Shown here piece by piece: positions 1 through 17,414 of a stretch of DNA of 64,000 nucleotides. Below the pieces are notes generated by a model, which had not been told where the DNA came from, ran no database searches, and saw only the letters and a list, made by a program, of their open reading frames with translations. This DNA is from Cacajao melanocephalus. Lineage: Eukaryota > Chordata > Mammalia > Primates > Pitheciidae. The stretch spans positions 1 through 64,000 of the forward strand of contig CAUYLG010013821.1 of NCBI GenBank assembly GCA_963573385.1. Reading direction: 5' to 3'. Position 1 is the first letter of the stretch, and each line of letters begins with the position of its first letter. Made by a program: the position numbers and the translations under genes.

Positions 1-151
1 AGGAAAAATAGCTAATGCATGCTGGGCTTTACCTAGGTGATGGGTTAGTAGGTGCAGCAAACCACTATGCACACATTTACCAGTGTAACAAACCTGCACA
101 TCCTGCACATGTACTCCAGAACTTAAAATAAAATAAAATAAAATAAAATAA
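1..151 (+). mobile_element. L1 3' end, truncated by the window edge
   Basis: The text matches the primate L1 3' UTR end (GGTGCAGCAAACCACTATG, CACATGTACTCCAGAACTT) and ends in an (AAAAT)n tail at about 125-150. Only the last ~150 nt fall inside the window. Confidence 0.9.
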
Positions 152-194
152 GAAGTCTGTGATGAGAGTAGCCAAAGATGTTCCTTTATGCTAC

Positions 195-1022
195 CAGCTG
201 TTCCTTCTAGTATGCATGCCTTTGGGAGTTCCCTTTGCTAAAATCTGGGCTGGGCCTGCAACTTGCTCTTGATGAATAGGGAGTGGCCAGGATGATGCTA
301 TATCACTTTGAATTCAGCTCATTAGAAGCCTAGAAATTTCTTGTCTGAACTTTTTGAGACACACGCTCTCAGGTTGCTCCCTCTTAGCACCCAGCTGCCA
401 TGATGTGTGAAGTCAAAGTCACATAGAGAGGCCAGGTGTAGATACTTCAGGTGATGCTTACAGTAGTGCTCCCAGAAACAGTCAACATCAACTGCCAGTC
501 TGGGGTCTGAGCTTTTGGGCATCCAGATCAGTAAAGCCTTAGGATAACTATAACCCAGTTGATATCTGGCAGCAACCATATGACAGACCTCAATCCCATG
601 AGAAATTATCATAAATTATTGTCCTTTTACCAGCAATGGACAGCTGGAGCAAAATCTGACTACTCTGAGACCTTCATAACAAAGCAGCCTTCTCTGCTAC
701 TATGAAAGATGGCAGCCTGACTGCCCTAGAGGAGCTGCTGCATTGTCTGAGAGTCTTACTATCTCTTAGCCATTCAAGAAGAAAGAGGCACATTTAAGAA
801 TACAAAGAGCCAGATATGCAAGTGAAACCTTTTGGACTGGCCGACCCAGGTTAGCTACTGATGAACACAGATGAGTGAATGACCCCAGGTGATACCACAG
901 GGAGCAGAGAAATGCTTCTCTGAGCCCTGCCTAAGCTCCTAGCACCCAGAATGGTGAGCAAATGAAAGGTTGTTGTTTTGCACCATGATGTTGTGACGTA
1001 ATTTGCAGTGCAGCATTAGATA
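195..1022 (+). mobile_element. MLT1-like MaLR LTR, degenerate, possibly interrupted
   Basis: The 3' part (GGTTGTTGTTTTGCACC through CAGCATTAGATAA) fits the MLT1 LTR end, and the 5' part (AATAGGGAGTGGCCAGGATG, GCCATGATGTGTGAAG) fits MLT1 interior motifs. The span is longer than a usual MLT1, and 600-830 shows no match I can recall, so a later insertion is possible. No coding capacity. Confidence 0.55.
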
Positions 1023-1025
1023 ATC

Positions 1026-2555
1026 TCAAAATACAGAGTATTTGAGATTAGATCTATTGAATTCAAAGCCAGATCTTTTTAGACTGTAATTTTAATACGT
1101 CTATAAATTAACAGGAGCAATAGACTAAAGTCTGAAGGTGCTTAAGGATAAGCTACTGAGTACATCGAGAAGAAATGAAGTTATTTACATACTTATGTCC
1201 AAATTGTTGGATGGCAATAGTGATGGAAAAGGGCAGAGAAAGAGACTCAGCTGCTCCTGTATTTGTGGAGGGCATCAGATACATTATAGAGGATGATGCA
1301 GGACTCTGGTTTCTCAGACCTGTAGCTATCTACTTATGGCACACAGAGTATGCATTTGTGGGCTGCTTCTCTCTCCTACCTCCTTCCCTTTGACACCTCT
1401 TTCTTCACTTCTTCATGTCCCCAGAAACAAAGGCATATTCTCACTCCTCTCTGTAGTGCCTCCATCATGTCAACTGATCACCAACATCTGAGTTGTTTGG
1501 AGAAAAGCAAAGAACACAACCAATACAGAAATCTCCCTATGACTGAAAATTCTCTGCTCCACTCGATGTTTCCTTTAGCCATTTCTCCAGATAGACAACA
1601 AGCTCAGTGGGTGCTGCTAGAATCAAGACATCTGTTCACCCACAGTCCCCTGCACTAGAGCCGTCAGCAGTTTGTATGTACAGCAAGGAAGCCATTTGAT
1701 ATTAGCTGCTCCCCAAAACCATGCACCCTGTCACATCTCTTCACATTGTCATACTGGTTTGAAACCCACAACTTTCCAGAAAGCTCCACCCCCAGAGTTT
1801 GGTTATTTCTGGACAACATACTCTTGGACCCTGAACTCCTGGTTGCAGTTTGATCTGAGCAATTGTTAATTGTACAGTGTAATTGGGACAGAAAACAGAG
1901 CAACCATCTCTGCCACTGCGATGGGCAACAACATGACTGCCCCAGAGGAGCTGCCGTATTTGTTGGGAGTCCTACCCTCTTGAGCATTGACACTGCTCCC
2001 TCGGATCCAACCCTCAGAGAAAGAGTGCTTTTCCAGAGTGTCTGCCTGTCCCCATCTGTGCTCAGGTCAGCTCTGCAGAGCACGGCCTGAGATTTTTCAT
2101 TTCTTCTATTAAAAAAATAATCTAAAGTATGCAAATGTTTAGCCTGAAGGAAGAGCTGGCACTTTCATCTTTCAGAACGCAAAAGAAGCAGTGGTGGGAA
2201 CGACTAGTCTGGATTTAATTCTAACCTACAAGGAAGGACATGTCGATGGGCTCTGAATAATAGGAAACTTAGAAGAAAGAAATGATCTCATCTCAGAGTT
2301 GCTAATTATCAAACCCAAATGTAATGAGTATATCAGACTCAGACACAGGCTTTATAAAAGCAGATTTCAAAAGTTTCCAAGAAAATGTATAAAATAAATG
2401 TCTCAGTTGGCTAGAAATTCTAAAATAGTGGAAGATGGACATTCTTAAAGTAAGCAAACCAGGAGCAAGGAAACAGAAAAGGACATGACATTCCCATACA
2501 TGTTTTCAATGAGGAAAACATCTGGAGGAGCCTGGAGGGGTGGGTGGTATGAAAA
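1026..2555. other. Intergenic stretch, no gene recognised
   Basis: Open frames of up to 156 codons occur here but show no recognisable protein. A ~90-nt segment near 1902-1990 resembles one near 695-780, suggesting an unassigned repeat. Nothing else stands out. Confidence 0.4.
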
Positions 2556-2565
2556 GAAATCAGTG

Positions 2566-3850
<1,285 letters not shown>

Positions 3851-3854
3851 TTAA

Positions 3855-4078
3855 AAAGGCTCTGGAGCCAGAGTACTGAGTTCAGATCCTAATTTTGCCA
3901 CTTGCTATGTGACTTTCATCAATTGCTTGTATTCTCTGTGTCAGTTTCCTCATCTGTAAAACAGAAAAAACAGACAGCAACTACAAACAACAACGTTGCT
4001 TGTCTCATAGGTGACTGTGAGGATGAAATAAGCTGATAAAAGTAAAGCACTTCTAAATGCATATAGAACTCAGATTGC
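3855..4078 (+). mobile_element. MIR element
   Basis: It contains the MIR core (GGCTCTGGAGCCAGAGT, CCACTTGCTATGTGAC, GTTTCCTCATCTGTAAAAC) and the 3' part with GAGGATGAAATAAGCTGATA. It is an ancient tRNA-derived SINE. Confidence 0.8.
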
Positions 4079-4194
4079 ACCTTGGAACAGAAAGAGAACA
4101 GTGATGAAAACTGATAAATTCCAAATAAAACCTGTAGTTGTAGTTAATAGCAATGCATCGCTGTTAATTTCTTAGTTTTGACAAATATGCACCG

Positions 4195-4308
4195 TTATGT
4201 AGGACGCCAGCATTAGAGGGAACTGGGTGAAGGGTATAAGAACTTCCTGTACTACCTTGGCAGTTTTTCTACAAATCTAAATTTTTTTCAAGATAAAGTT
4301 TATTTTTC
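4195..4308 (+). mobile_element. Old L1 (L1M-type) 3' end fragment
   Basis: GAACTTCCTGTACTACCTTG and CTACAAATCTAAA match the end of older mammalian L1 families, followed by AATAAA-rich sequence. Confidence 0.5.
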
Positions 4309-4309
4309 A

Positions 4310-6120
<1,811 letters not shown>

Positions 6121-6133
6121 ACTTGCCCTAAAT

Positions 6134-6354
6134 CAATGGTTCTAAACGGGAGTCACTTTGCTCCTGAGAGGACATTTGGAATATTAGGAAGGTCTAGACA
6201 TTTTTAGTTATTAAAACTAAGAGGTGCTACTGGTCTCTAATGGGGAGAGACCAGGAATGTGGTTAAACCTCCTATAATGTACATTTTATAGCCCCCACCA
6301 CCAACAAAGAATTATCTGGCCCCAAATCAGTAGTGTCATGGTTGAGAAATCTTG
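6134..6354 (+). mobile_element. MER5A (hAT-Charlie non-autonomous DNA transposon)
   Basis: The family pattern is clear: CAATGGTTCTAAAC start, GGACATTTGGAATATTAGG, AGAATTATCTGGCCCC and a GGTTGAGAA end. Flanks CCCTAAAT (6126-6133) and AACTAAAT (6355-6362) agree at 6 of 8 positions, a decayed 8-bp target duplication. Confidence 0.85.
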
Positions 6355-6362
6355 AACTAAAT

Positions 6363-7074
6363 TAAATATGTATTGTGCCTTGAGATTGCAAATGTATATA
6401 TTCTAGGCATATACAATTTATAAAGTAACATATAAAGTTAAACATGTAACAGTATGTATTCAAAGTACATTTATCACAGACAACTGTAAATCAAAAAAAG
6501 AGTTTGGACAACATCAGAATAGCACATAATAGATGCTTGATAAAAGTTACTGTTTGCCTTTATTTAAAGGTTGGTTAAAGTTTTTGAAACCATGTCACTG
6601 AAATTATTGAATAACCTGTGATTGTAGAATATAAAACAGAAGACGAAGAAGCATGTTAGCTGCCTTCAGAAAGCTAAAGGAGTATTCTGTAGAAGAAAGA
6701 TTTGTCTTAGCAGTGTACCTCCAGGGAGTCAGAGCTAAGATCACTGAAATCAAACACCAAAAGACTATTTTGATGCCATAGAAGGAAGATTTTTCTAACA
6801 ATTTTCATGGCCAGGTGATGAAATGAGCTAAAGCACTATAGGCTGTTCTCACCTGGGATGGAATGTGGACCAAGATGAGCTATGTGTGCCTCAGCTTGAC
6901 AATTCTGCAAATTTGTTCTTAAAAGTGTGAATAGCTTTTCAAGCAGTTTGTGCTATATTCCAATGCGCCACACTGTGTGTTTAAAGTAGAGGTTGCAAAC
7001 TTGTGGTCCTTAGGAGTGTGTTGTGCTTTCTAGAATGGTGTTTAAAAACATTTGTAAAAATAATACTCAATATT
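6363..7074. other. Intergenic stretch, nothing recognised
   Basis: AT-rich sequence between MER5A and the L1 fragment, with no gene or named repeat. Confidence 0.4.
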
Positions 7075-7081
7075 TAGCAAT

Positions 7082-9266
7082 ATTTATTTATTTTTCTTAT
7101 TCAACTTTTATTTTAGAATAAAGGGGATACATGTACAGGTTTGTTATAAAGGTATATACTGTGATGCTAAGGTTTAGAGTATGACTGAATTCATCACCCA
7201 AGTAGTGAGCAGGGTACCCAATAGGAAGTTTTTCGGTCCTTTCCTTCCTCCTCCTCTTCCTGCTCTAGTTGTCCCCAGTGTTTATTATTCCCATCTTTAT
7301 GTTTAGCTCTCACTTATAAGAGAATATGTAGTATTTGGATTTCTGTTTCCATGTTAGTTCACTTAGGATAATGGCCCCCAGCTGCATCTATGTTGCTGTA
7401 AAGAACATGATTTCATTCTTTTTGATAGCTGCATAGTATTTCACGGTGTGTATGTACCACATTTCCTTTGTCCAGTCCACCGTTTATGACTACTTGGGTT
7501 GATTCCAAGTTTTTGCTATTGTGAATATTGCTGTGGTGAACATAGGGTTGCTTGTGTCCTTTCAATAGAATGGCTTATTTCCCTTTGGGTACATACTTAG
7601 TAATGGAATTACTGGGTTGATGGTAGTTCATCTCTTCATTTTTGGGAAATCTTCAGACTGCTCTCCACAGTGGCTGGACTAATTTACATTCCCACCAACA
7701 GTTTGTAAGTGTCCCCTTTACTCCACAACCTTGCCAATATCTACTGGGGTTTTTTTTTTTTGTTTGTTTTTTCTTTTTTTAACTTTCTAACAAAAGCCAT
7801 TCTGACTGGTGTGAGATGGTATTTCATTGTAATTTTGATTTACATTTCTCTGATGATTTACGATGGTGAACATTTTTTCATATGTTTATGGGCCAATTGC
7901 AAGTTTTCTATTGAGAAGTGTCTGTTCATGCCTTTTGCCCATTTTTAAATGAGGTTATTTGCTTTTTGCTTGTTGATTTGTTTAAGTCCCTCATAGATTT
8001 TAGATCTTTGTCAGATGTATGGTTTGCAAATATTTCTCCCATTCTGTATGTTGTCTGTTTACTCGATAGTTTCTCTTGCTGTGCAGAAGTGCTTCATTTA
8101 GGTTCCACTTGCAAATTTTTGTTTTAGTGGCAATTTCTTTGGAGAATACCTCCATAAATTCTTTGCCAAGATTAACATGGGGAAAAGTATTTCCTAGGTT
8201 TTCTTCTAGCATTTTTGTAGTTTGAGGTCATACGTTTAAGTCTTTAATCTATATTGAGTTAATTTTTATATCTGGTAATAGGTAGGGGTTCAGTTTCATG
8301 CTTTTGCATATGGATAGCCAGTTATCCCAGCACAATTTATTTAACAGAGAGTCTTTTCCCCATTGCTTATTTTTGTCAAATTTGTTGAAAATCAGCTGGT
8401 TATAAGTGTGTGGCTTCATTTCTGGGTTCTGTAATCTGGTCTATTGGTCTATGTGTCTGTTTTTGTGCCATTACCATGCTCTTTCGGTTACTGTAGGCTT
8501 ATAGTGTAGTTTGAAGTCAGGTAATGTGATGCCTCTGGCTTCATTCTTTTTGCTTAGGATTACTTTGGCAATTTGTGCTATTTTTTTGGTTCCATATGAA
8601 TTTTATAGTTTTTTATACTTATATGAAAAGTGATGTTGGTAGTTTTATAGAAATACCATTGATCTGTAAATAGCTTTGGGCAGTATGGCATTTTAACACT
8701 ATTGATTCTTCCAGTTCATGAGCATGGAATGTTTTTCCATTTATTTGTGCCATCTCTGATTTTTTTCAGCAGTGTTTTGTAGTTCTTATAAATATCTTTC
8801 ACCTCCTTGGTTAGCTGTATTCCTAGGTATTTCATTTTCTCATGGCTATTATAAATGGAATTGTGTTCTTAATTTGGCTCTTGGATAGAACGTTATTGGT
8901 GTATAGAAATGCTGCTCATTTTTGTATATTGACTTTGTATCCTAAAAGTTTACTGAAGCCATTTGTCAGTTCTAAGAGCTTTCGGGTGAAGTCTTTAGGG
9001 TTGTCTAGGTATAGAACCATATCGTTAGCAAAGAGACATAGTTTGAGTTCTTTCCCTATTTGAATGCCTTTCATTTCTTTCTCTTGCCTAATTGCTCTGG
9101 CTAGGACTTCCAGTGCTATGTGGAATAGGAATGGTAAGAATAGGCATCCTTGTCTTGTTCCAGTTCTTAACGTTTGGAAAGCAAATGACTTAACATAAGT
9201 AATCCAGGTTTCAGGTTTCTTCTGTAATATGAATAGATATGTCAATATCAAGTCCATAGTCCTACC
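7082..9266 (-). mobile_element. 5'-truncated L1, 2.2 kb, ORF2 decayed
   Basis: It reads as the reverse complement of an L1 3' end (ACATGTACAGGTTTGTTAT near 7130) through the ORF2 reverse transcriptase. The 9272-8916 frame keeps RTGTRQGC and [10 protein letters not shown], but the catalytic FADD motif is FAND, and later frames are broken. TAGCAAT at 7075-7081 and 9267-9273 may be the target duplication. It cannot be active. Confidence 0.88.
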
Positions 9267-9282
9267 TAGCAATCAGAAGCTG

Positions 9283-9405
9283 GGAAATAACAGTAATACC
9301 CACCTCATAGGTGTGTATGAAGATTAATTGAATTCACTACATACAAAGTCCCTGGAATAATTTATGACACATAGCAAGTATTCAGTAAGTGTGACAATTA
9401 TTTCA
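9283..9405 (+). mobile_element. MIR 3' fragment
   Basis: AGTAATACCCACCTCATAGG and ATAGCAAGTATTCAGTAAGT match the 3' half of MIR. It begins just after the L1. Confidence 0.7.
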
Positions 9406-11885
9406 GTCTGTGGCCGCTAGTAGAAAGGCTGCCTGCATGCACACATTCTTGGCAGAGTATTTGAGTCAGCACCGGGCCATCGATCTGACATTACCATTTT
9501 AATGGATGTTATACTAGGAACACAAGTCATGTTTCCATGCAGAAGTTGAAACAATAGTCTAGACCATTTTTTTTATGTCAGCCCTATGACTATGTAGAGT
9601 AATGAGCATGAAATAAAGATGTGGTTGGGGAGATGAGAAAGGACAGTTTTCTCTGTTTTATGTGTCTTTGATAATTTCATGTCAGAAGTTCACAGTGGAA
9701 ACATGAATCTACAAAATTACAACTTTGGGGGAACATTGGGCACTATCACTATAGTTCAGCACAATGACACTGGAGACTGAGGAGAGAACTTGAAAGAGAA
9801 ATTTAGAGGAGATGGAAAGAATAATGTTCAAAGATGTCTATTCAAACACCAAAGGATAACTTCAGTTCCCAAGGACCACTGACCTAGCACTTCATCATCT
9901 AGGATATTCCAATCAGTTAATTTCAAATGAAGCATGAGTTAAAATTGCATTATCATCTTGCCTTGCTGGAATTAAAGGTTTATTTTTATTATTTGGGTAG
10001 CTTTTCTTTCAGTTTTATGGAAAAAAATTGAAAAATGGATAGAGTCTGTTAGGAGATAAATGGAATTTAGTGAATTTTTACCCGATGAACAAAAAATGGC
10101 TTTGAAATTGGTTGTATAACCTTCTTATTTCAGGATCAGGCCAAACAGAGATGCCACACATACCTTTTGCTATTGGCTGCTATTCAGAGAAAAACCACAA
10201 AGCCTAGAAATTGCAGGTTTGTTCATTCTTGAGTGCTTAACAATCTCCCAAGGAAGGCAGATGCATTTTCCAAGATAGCAGTTTCATCAAAGAACAGCCG
10301 ATAATAAGAGATAAAGAGCTGCCTGGCGGCTTGAGCTTACGTCTGTTTCAAGGATTTACTGAATACTAATAGAACATGGCTTTTGTTGGAGAAGAAGCCT
10401 TTGCAGTCAGTGATTGCCTTGTGTCATTAAACCTAGCCACCAATTGGTTTGCCCCACAGGATCTGTAACAGTTTACCAAGTCAGGGAAAAAGTATTAATT
10501 ATATATTTTTTAATTTAAAAAAGAAGTTGGACTTTAAGTATGTATTTGTTCATTCAATAGTGAAGAGATTTGTGTGTGTGGTGAGTGATTTCCGTTTCAT
10601 TACTACAGAGTGGCACATGGCACCTGTAGGAGGCAGAATGAAGTGACCAGGAATCGCATGCCAGTGAAGGGAGTTTGAAACCCCACCTGGCTTTATAAGC
10701 ATATTCTGTTGGTCTATCCTGTTCATATACCCCCTGAACTACACAATTATGCTTTCCATTACATGTTATTTTACGTTTTCTCTATTTGTGTACATCACTT
10801 TTGCTTCCCAAGGTATAATATACATTTCACAAGATCATGGTCCTAGCGCTTCTTTTACTCTTCCATGTTGTTATTAGGAGAAACTGGGCACATGTCATAG
10901 GTTGAAAATACATGTTGATTGAGTGTCACAGATTGTGGGTTCAGAACGTGATGGGAAAAAAGAAGAAGGCTTTGGCAGATTCCAACAGAAGCTGAGTTTT
11001 TAAAGGAGTAAATGGTAACATATGAAAAATTTGACCTAAGTGATGAAAAAAATAAAACTCCATTAAGGCAGCTTGTTCCAACTTTCTCCTAAGACAAGAC
11101 CTTCAAAACAGAAATTGACAATTTTGAGTGATGAAGAGAAGTCTTTGGCTATGCCAAAATGGATGTAATCTTCAAACCATATTTGATTTCCTCATGATAC
11201 GATAGATTAGGGGGATGTAAAACCAGATTAAAAATCTGAGTTCTTTGAATATTTGATATTCAGGTTGCCCTCGCATTTCTCTGTTTTTCATCTCCATGAT
11301 TTTTGGCCTAACAAAGGCTTAGTTAAAAATAGATAAACAAAAAGGTGTCCAGTTGCCTTTTTTACTGGTGATAATCATAGGAAATACGTTTACTTTCCTT
11401 CTGGAACCAATGGTCTTATCCCCATTCATTCGTGATATAAATGAAAGGTATTTGGAATTTATGTGGAATGATATTGGTCAAATACTTGGGCTGAGGTTCT
11501 GAACACAGCCATGGGGTGGGATTGGTGCCTTCAGTACTTTCTCTGAAGTTGTTAGAGTGGGAGTGAATGTTATCCCCACTGTTCCATGGCTTTTCCACAA
11601 AAGCTATGATGATTTTTTATATACATACCAGAATTTTTGACATGTACAATTAATCTATATGTGAATCAAAATGCTGCCTCTCCTACAATGGATTTTGATT
11701 GTATTAGGGCATACTAAGGCCCTCCTGTGTTTGGGTAGCTTTCATAAAGTCAATACATCACTGAAGTCCTTCCTACAGAACTTAAAGTAATGGAAGCAAC
11801 CACCTTGAGTCACCACATCTATAAGTTTTTATAATGCAGTTCACCAGACATATTTCCTCTATTCTTTTATTTATTGTATAAGAGA
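9406..11885. other. Intergenic stretch, nothing recognised
   Basis: 2.5 kb of AT-rich DNA without a recognisable gene, RNA or repeat. Short open frames only. Confidence 0.4.
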
Positions 11886-11889
11886 AAAG

Positions 11890-12120
11890 ATGGTAACTTA
11901 ACATTTGCTGAACAACTCCTATGCGTCAAGTTTTGTATAGAGGCTTAACATTATTGACTCTTCCATAACCTCTGAGTGAAGTGTGGTTTCATTTGTACAA
12001 AAGGAAATTGAAGCACAGCGGTTAAGTGACTTGCTCAGAGTACACACACTAATGGATGTTAGAGTGGGGATTTGAATCTAGATCTGTCTTAAAACATAGT
12101 CCATGATGATTATCCTTTTT
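11890..12120 (-). mobile_element. MIR element
   Basis: Antisense MIR: AGGAAATTGAAGCACAGCGG, TTAAGTGACTTGCTCAGAGT and GGATTTGAATCTAGATCTG correspond to the reverse complement of the MIR core. Confidence 0.7.
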
Positions 12121-12194
12121 CTTTATCTCCCATTAAAAATAACAATTTTCAAGCATCTGCAATTCTGCCATTCTAATTACATCATATTTATAGA

Positions 12195-12440
12195 GCTGAC
12201 ATGTATTAGGTATGACCACATTTCACAGCTTTACGTAGTTTTAAATTTACACTTTTAATCCTCATAATGATTCTGCAAAGTCAGTAAAATTGTTACCTCT
12301 TTTATGTTACAAATGTGGAAACTAAGGCATAAGAATGCTATTTAAATTGCCCAAGGTCATGTGACTAGTGGCAAAGCAGGATTTAAGCCCAGGCATGTGG
12401 CTCTAGAGTCTGTCCTTGTAATCACTATCCTCAACTGACA
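12195..12440 (-). mobile_element. MIR element, second tandem copy
   Basis: GTGGAAACTAAGGCATAAGA, TTGCCCAAGGTCATGTGACT and GATTTAAGCCCAGGC match antisense MIR. It lies 75 nt from another MIR in the same orientation. Confidence 0.8.
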
Positions 12441-12444
12441 TACT

Positions 12445-13490
12445 CTATATGCTGCACTGTGTTGAACAGTGCGCAGACACAGCTCCGACCTTGGAGTATG
12501 CCATTTAGTATATTGATATCTAATTACCTAATAGGTACTCAAAATAGTTTCTCTGGGTGTCTCCTTTCAAAATGGTTTATGCACTAGCTGAATTGGGCTG
12601 AATAAAAAAACATTTCTCCATGCTATGAGTTATACATGTTTAGGAGTTAATTTCTCCTATTTAATAACACCGTATCTGTGAAAGACCAATTCTCTCTATT
12701 CTATTAACAACACAGGAGATTCTTTAATAAAAGTATAATTTCTGTGATGTTTGTCCACCAAATTATCTTTTCTGTTCACTATAAATTAATTACTGATGGT
12801 ATGTGGGCCAAAGGGGGTTACAATACATTCAGCCATTCACATTATTTCCAATAGAGGACCCAAAGTAATATCTTACAATTGCTTTGAGTTTTTTTTTTAA
12901 TAAAATAAAATAAATGGGCATCTTGCTTGTCTTTGAAGATTCCTTTGCTATTCTCAGATTGCCATCTGAAATTTTAATTAGTGATTTGAAATACACTTAC
13001 ACAAAGAACCTTGTCCAAGTTGTCTGTTTCTGCCAAATTAAACTATTAAACTAAGTAACCTAATTAAAATCCTTTTAGCTTTTAATCAATATTTTATTTA
13101 CATCCATATTTCCCAGGAAGCTTAATGAGCTTTTTGGAAGTGATAGTTATTTCTGTCCCATTTATCAAAGGTCAATTTTTAGAAGTACGTTCTCTTCTCT
13201 AAGGCCATGGAGGCAGCAAAAATCAGATGAGGACACCTTTGGTGCAAGCCCGTCTGTCCTCTACCAGCCCTGGGTGCACAGGAAGCTGGGCAGTGCTCCT
13301 GCAGTTTCCAGGTGAGGTAGCTGATAGGAGCAGCTTCACTGCCCTACACACAGCCAGTCCCCCTGCCCTTTCCTCCCAGGGGCCCTGGCAACATGCCTGG
13401 CAGTGACTACAGGAAGTGAAAACCACAATGTGCTCTCCAAGCAAAAAAGTAGGTTCCCCTATTCCTTATTCTTAAGAGTCTAATAGTTTC
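12445..13490. other. Intergenic stretch with a short GC-richer block
   Basis: AT-rich apart from 13215-13440, which is notably GC-richer and ends at an Alu. No gene was recognised in either part. Confidence 0.4.
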
Positions 13491-13496
13491 ATGAGG

Positions 13497-13782
13497 GTTC
13501 TGGGTGTGGTAGCCTGTTACCCCAGCATGTTGGGAGGCCGGGGCAGGTGGATCGCTTGAGGGCAGGAGCTCGAGACCAGCTTGGCCAACATGGTGAAACC
13601 CTATCTCTACAAAAACCACAAAAATTAGCCAGTCATGGTGGTAGGCACCTATAATCCCAACTACTCCGGTGACTGGGACCTTCATATGGCTTGAACCCAG
13701 GAGGCAGAGGCTGCAGTGAGCCAAGATTACACCACTGTACTCCAGCTCGGGCAACAGAGTGAGACTCCATTTCAAAACAAAT
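13497..13782 (+). mobile_element. Diverged Alu
   Basis: Both arms are present (GGGTGTGGTAGCCTGTTACC; GCTGCAGTGAGCCAAGATTA) with many changes, consistent with an older subfamily. The second-arm junction is altered near 13675-13690. Confidence 0.85.
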
Positions 13783-13784
13783 AG

Positions 13785-14214
13785 TTTAATGAGGTTTATG
13801 AAAATAGCATTCCGTTTATTCATTTCCTGGTCATCCTTCCTCACTCATCCCATTTATCTGAGGCAAGCACTTTCAGGTCACATTATAAATTTATCAAAGT
13901 CTCTAAAAAGCATATATGACTTTCTAAATTTCTAAATTTTAGACATCAACTATTAATTTCCAACTGTAGAAAATAATGACTTAGCTTTCTTCAATCTTCC
14001 ATACTCCTATCCACATCCATATTTCAACCAATCATCCCATTGTCTCAATGCAAATATAGCAGAATTTTGATTCTATAGGCATTTAATGTTGATATGTTTA
14101 TTACCATATAAACACTATTCTCACTTAAGTCAGTAGGATAACATAATTTTTTTTCTTTCCTTGAAAACTATTTTTCTTGAATTTGACTGTCTTATTTCCT
14201 TGTTTTCTTAGTTT
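13785..14214. other. Intergenic stretch, nothing recognised
   Basis: AT-rich, without gene or named repeat. Confidence 0.4.
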
Positions 14215-14308
14215 TCTTTTTTTTTCAATTATTATACTTTAAGTTCTGGGGTACATGTGCAGGATGTACAGGTTTGTTACATAGGTATACAAGTACCATG
14301 GTGGTTAG
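14215..14308 (-). mobile_element. Short L1 3' end fragment
   Basis: A T-rich start followed by ATTATACTTTAAGTTCTGGG and CAGGTTTGTTACATAGGTAT is the reverse complement of the L1 3' end. It stops after about 95 nt (severe 5' truncation). Confidence 0.8.
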
Positions 14309-15030
14309 ATAATAAAGCTATATTGTCTTTTAAACCATCAAGTTTTTGGTAGTTTATTGTATATTAGTAAGAAAAAACTAACACATCTCACTTTCCTTTC
14401 AGTTCAGCCATGATATATTTAGACTTTTTTTGCCATATCTACATGCCAGTTCTATTGTTATTTTCTTCACAAAGAGAAATCTATTTTGAGAAAAACATAT
14501 TCCTATTGTAAACATTAATATAACTGAAATAAAGAAGTATTCCAGTTTTTTTCTAACATAAGTAAATAAATGAAGTTATTAAGAAAAATATTTGTTCATA
14601 TTCCACAAGACGGGTATATAGTATTCAGTATTTCTCAATTTTATTTGACTATATTGCTCTTTCTTTGTGCAACTCTAATTTACTAATTAGCTCATTGAAT
14701 AAATATTTTATTGAGCATTTACCATGCATCAGACATGTGTGAATAAGAAAGATGAAATCTTGTCTTCATAGAGCTAACGCTTTAGTGCAGAACACAGACC
14801 ATACATACATTTTTTAAAGTGCATAATAAAATTACAGGCTCTGATAAAAGAAGTAAAGTGCTGTGCTAGAGAACAACTGGGCACTGTGAGGTGAAGTTCT
14901 GGAGTGTGGGCTAAGCTAGTATCTGGCAAGATTAGTTCCCTGGAAAGAGGTCATTTACAGGCTCATATTCTACTTATGTCTACATTGAAATCTTCCAGCT
15001 CCCTATTAAGGAAAGAAAATTTATCACTCT
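14309..15030. other. Intergenic stretch with a possible L2-like piece
   Basis: ATTGAGCATTTACCATGCAT near 14710 resembles the common L2/MIR-related tail. The rest is AT-rich and unassigned. Confidence 0.3.
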
Positions 15031-15099
15031 GGCCCCTCTAATTTTTGGCCCCTCTAATCCATCAGCAAATTTTTGGCCCCTCTAATCCATCAGCAAATT
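15031..15099 (+). repeat. Local tandem duplication, 28-bp period
   Basis: GGCCCCTCTAAT occurs at 15031, 15047 and 15075. The last two copies share a near-identical 28-bp unit also containing CCATCAGCAAAT. A short first unit of 16 bp precedes them. Confidence 0.85.
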
Positions 15100-15411
15100 C
15101 TATTAATCATTGTTTGTACATCCTCTTGTATCACTTACTTATTTCCATTCTCAATTTCTCACCCAGGATAAAATTCTTACAGCAATTCTTATAAAGCTTC
15201 TTACAAAAAGTGACTTTTCATCTTTTTCTGCCTCGGTTGCCTGGATGGATGCAACATGCTCTCCAGGGATTGAAATAAGTTCTGAAGATGACGGTCAGGG
15301 CTAGAAGTCCCACAGGTGATTGACAGTGTTTCCACAGACAGGGACAGTTATACTTTAATGACTCCATCACTTTGAGCAAGAGGTACCTCATTGCTACTTT
15401 AGGAGAACAGA
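15100..15411. other. Intergenic stretch containing the donor copy of a duplicated 63-mer
   Basis: No gene was recognised. 15226-15288 is the source-like copy of the 63-nt segment found again inside the Alu insertion at 15698-15760. Confidence 0.6.
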
Positions 15412-15423
15412 AGTGTGCCTTCT

Positions 15424-17400
<1,977 letters not shown>

Positions 17401-17414
17401 AATATATTGTTACT

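Noticed and set aside
1664..2134. 156-codon minus-strand open frame
   Set aside because: No protein family recognised and it overlaps other frames of similar length on the plus strand.
8916..9272. 118-codon reverse transcriptase frame
   Set aside because: Part of a truncated L1 with FAND instead of FADD and broken flanking frames; not a functional gene.
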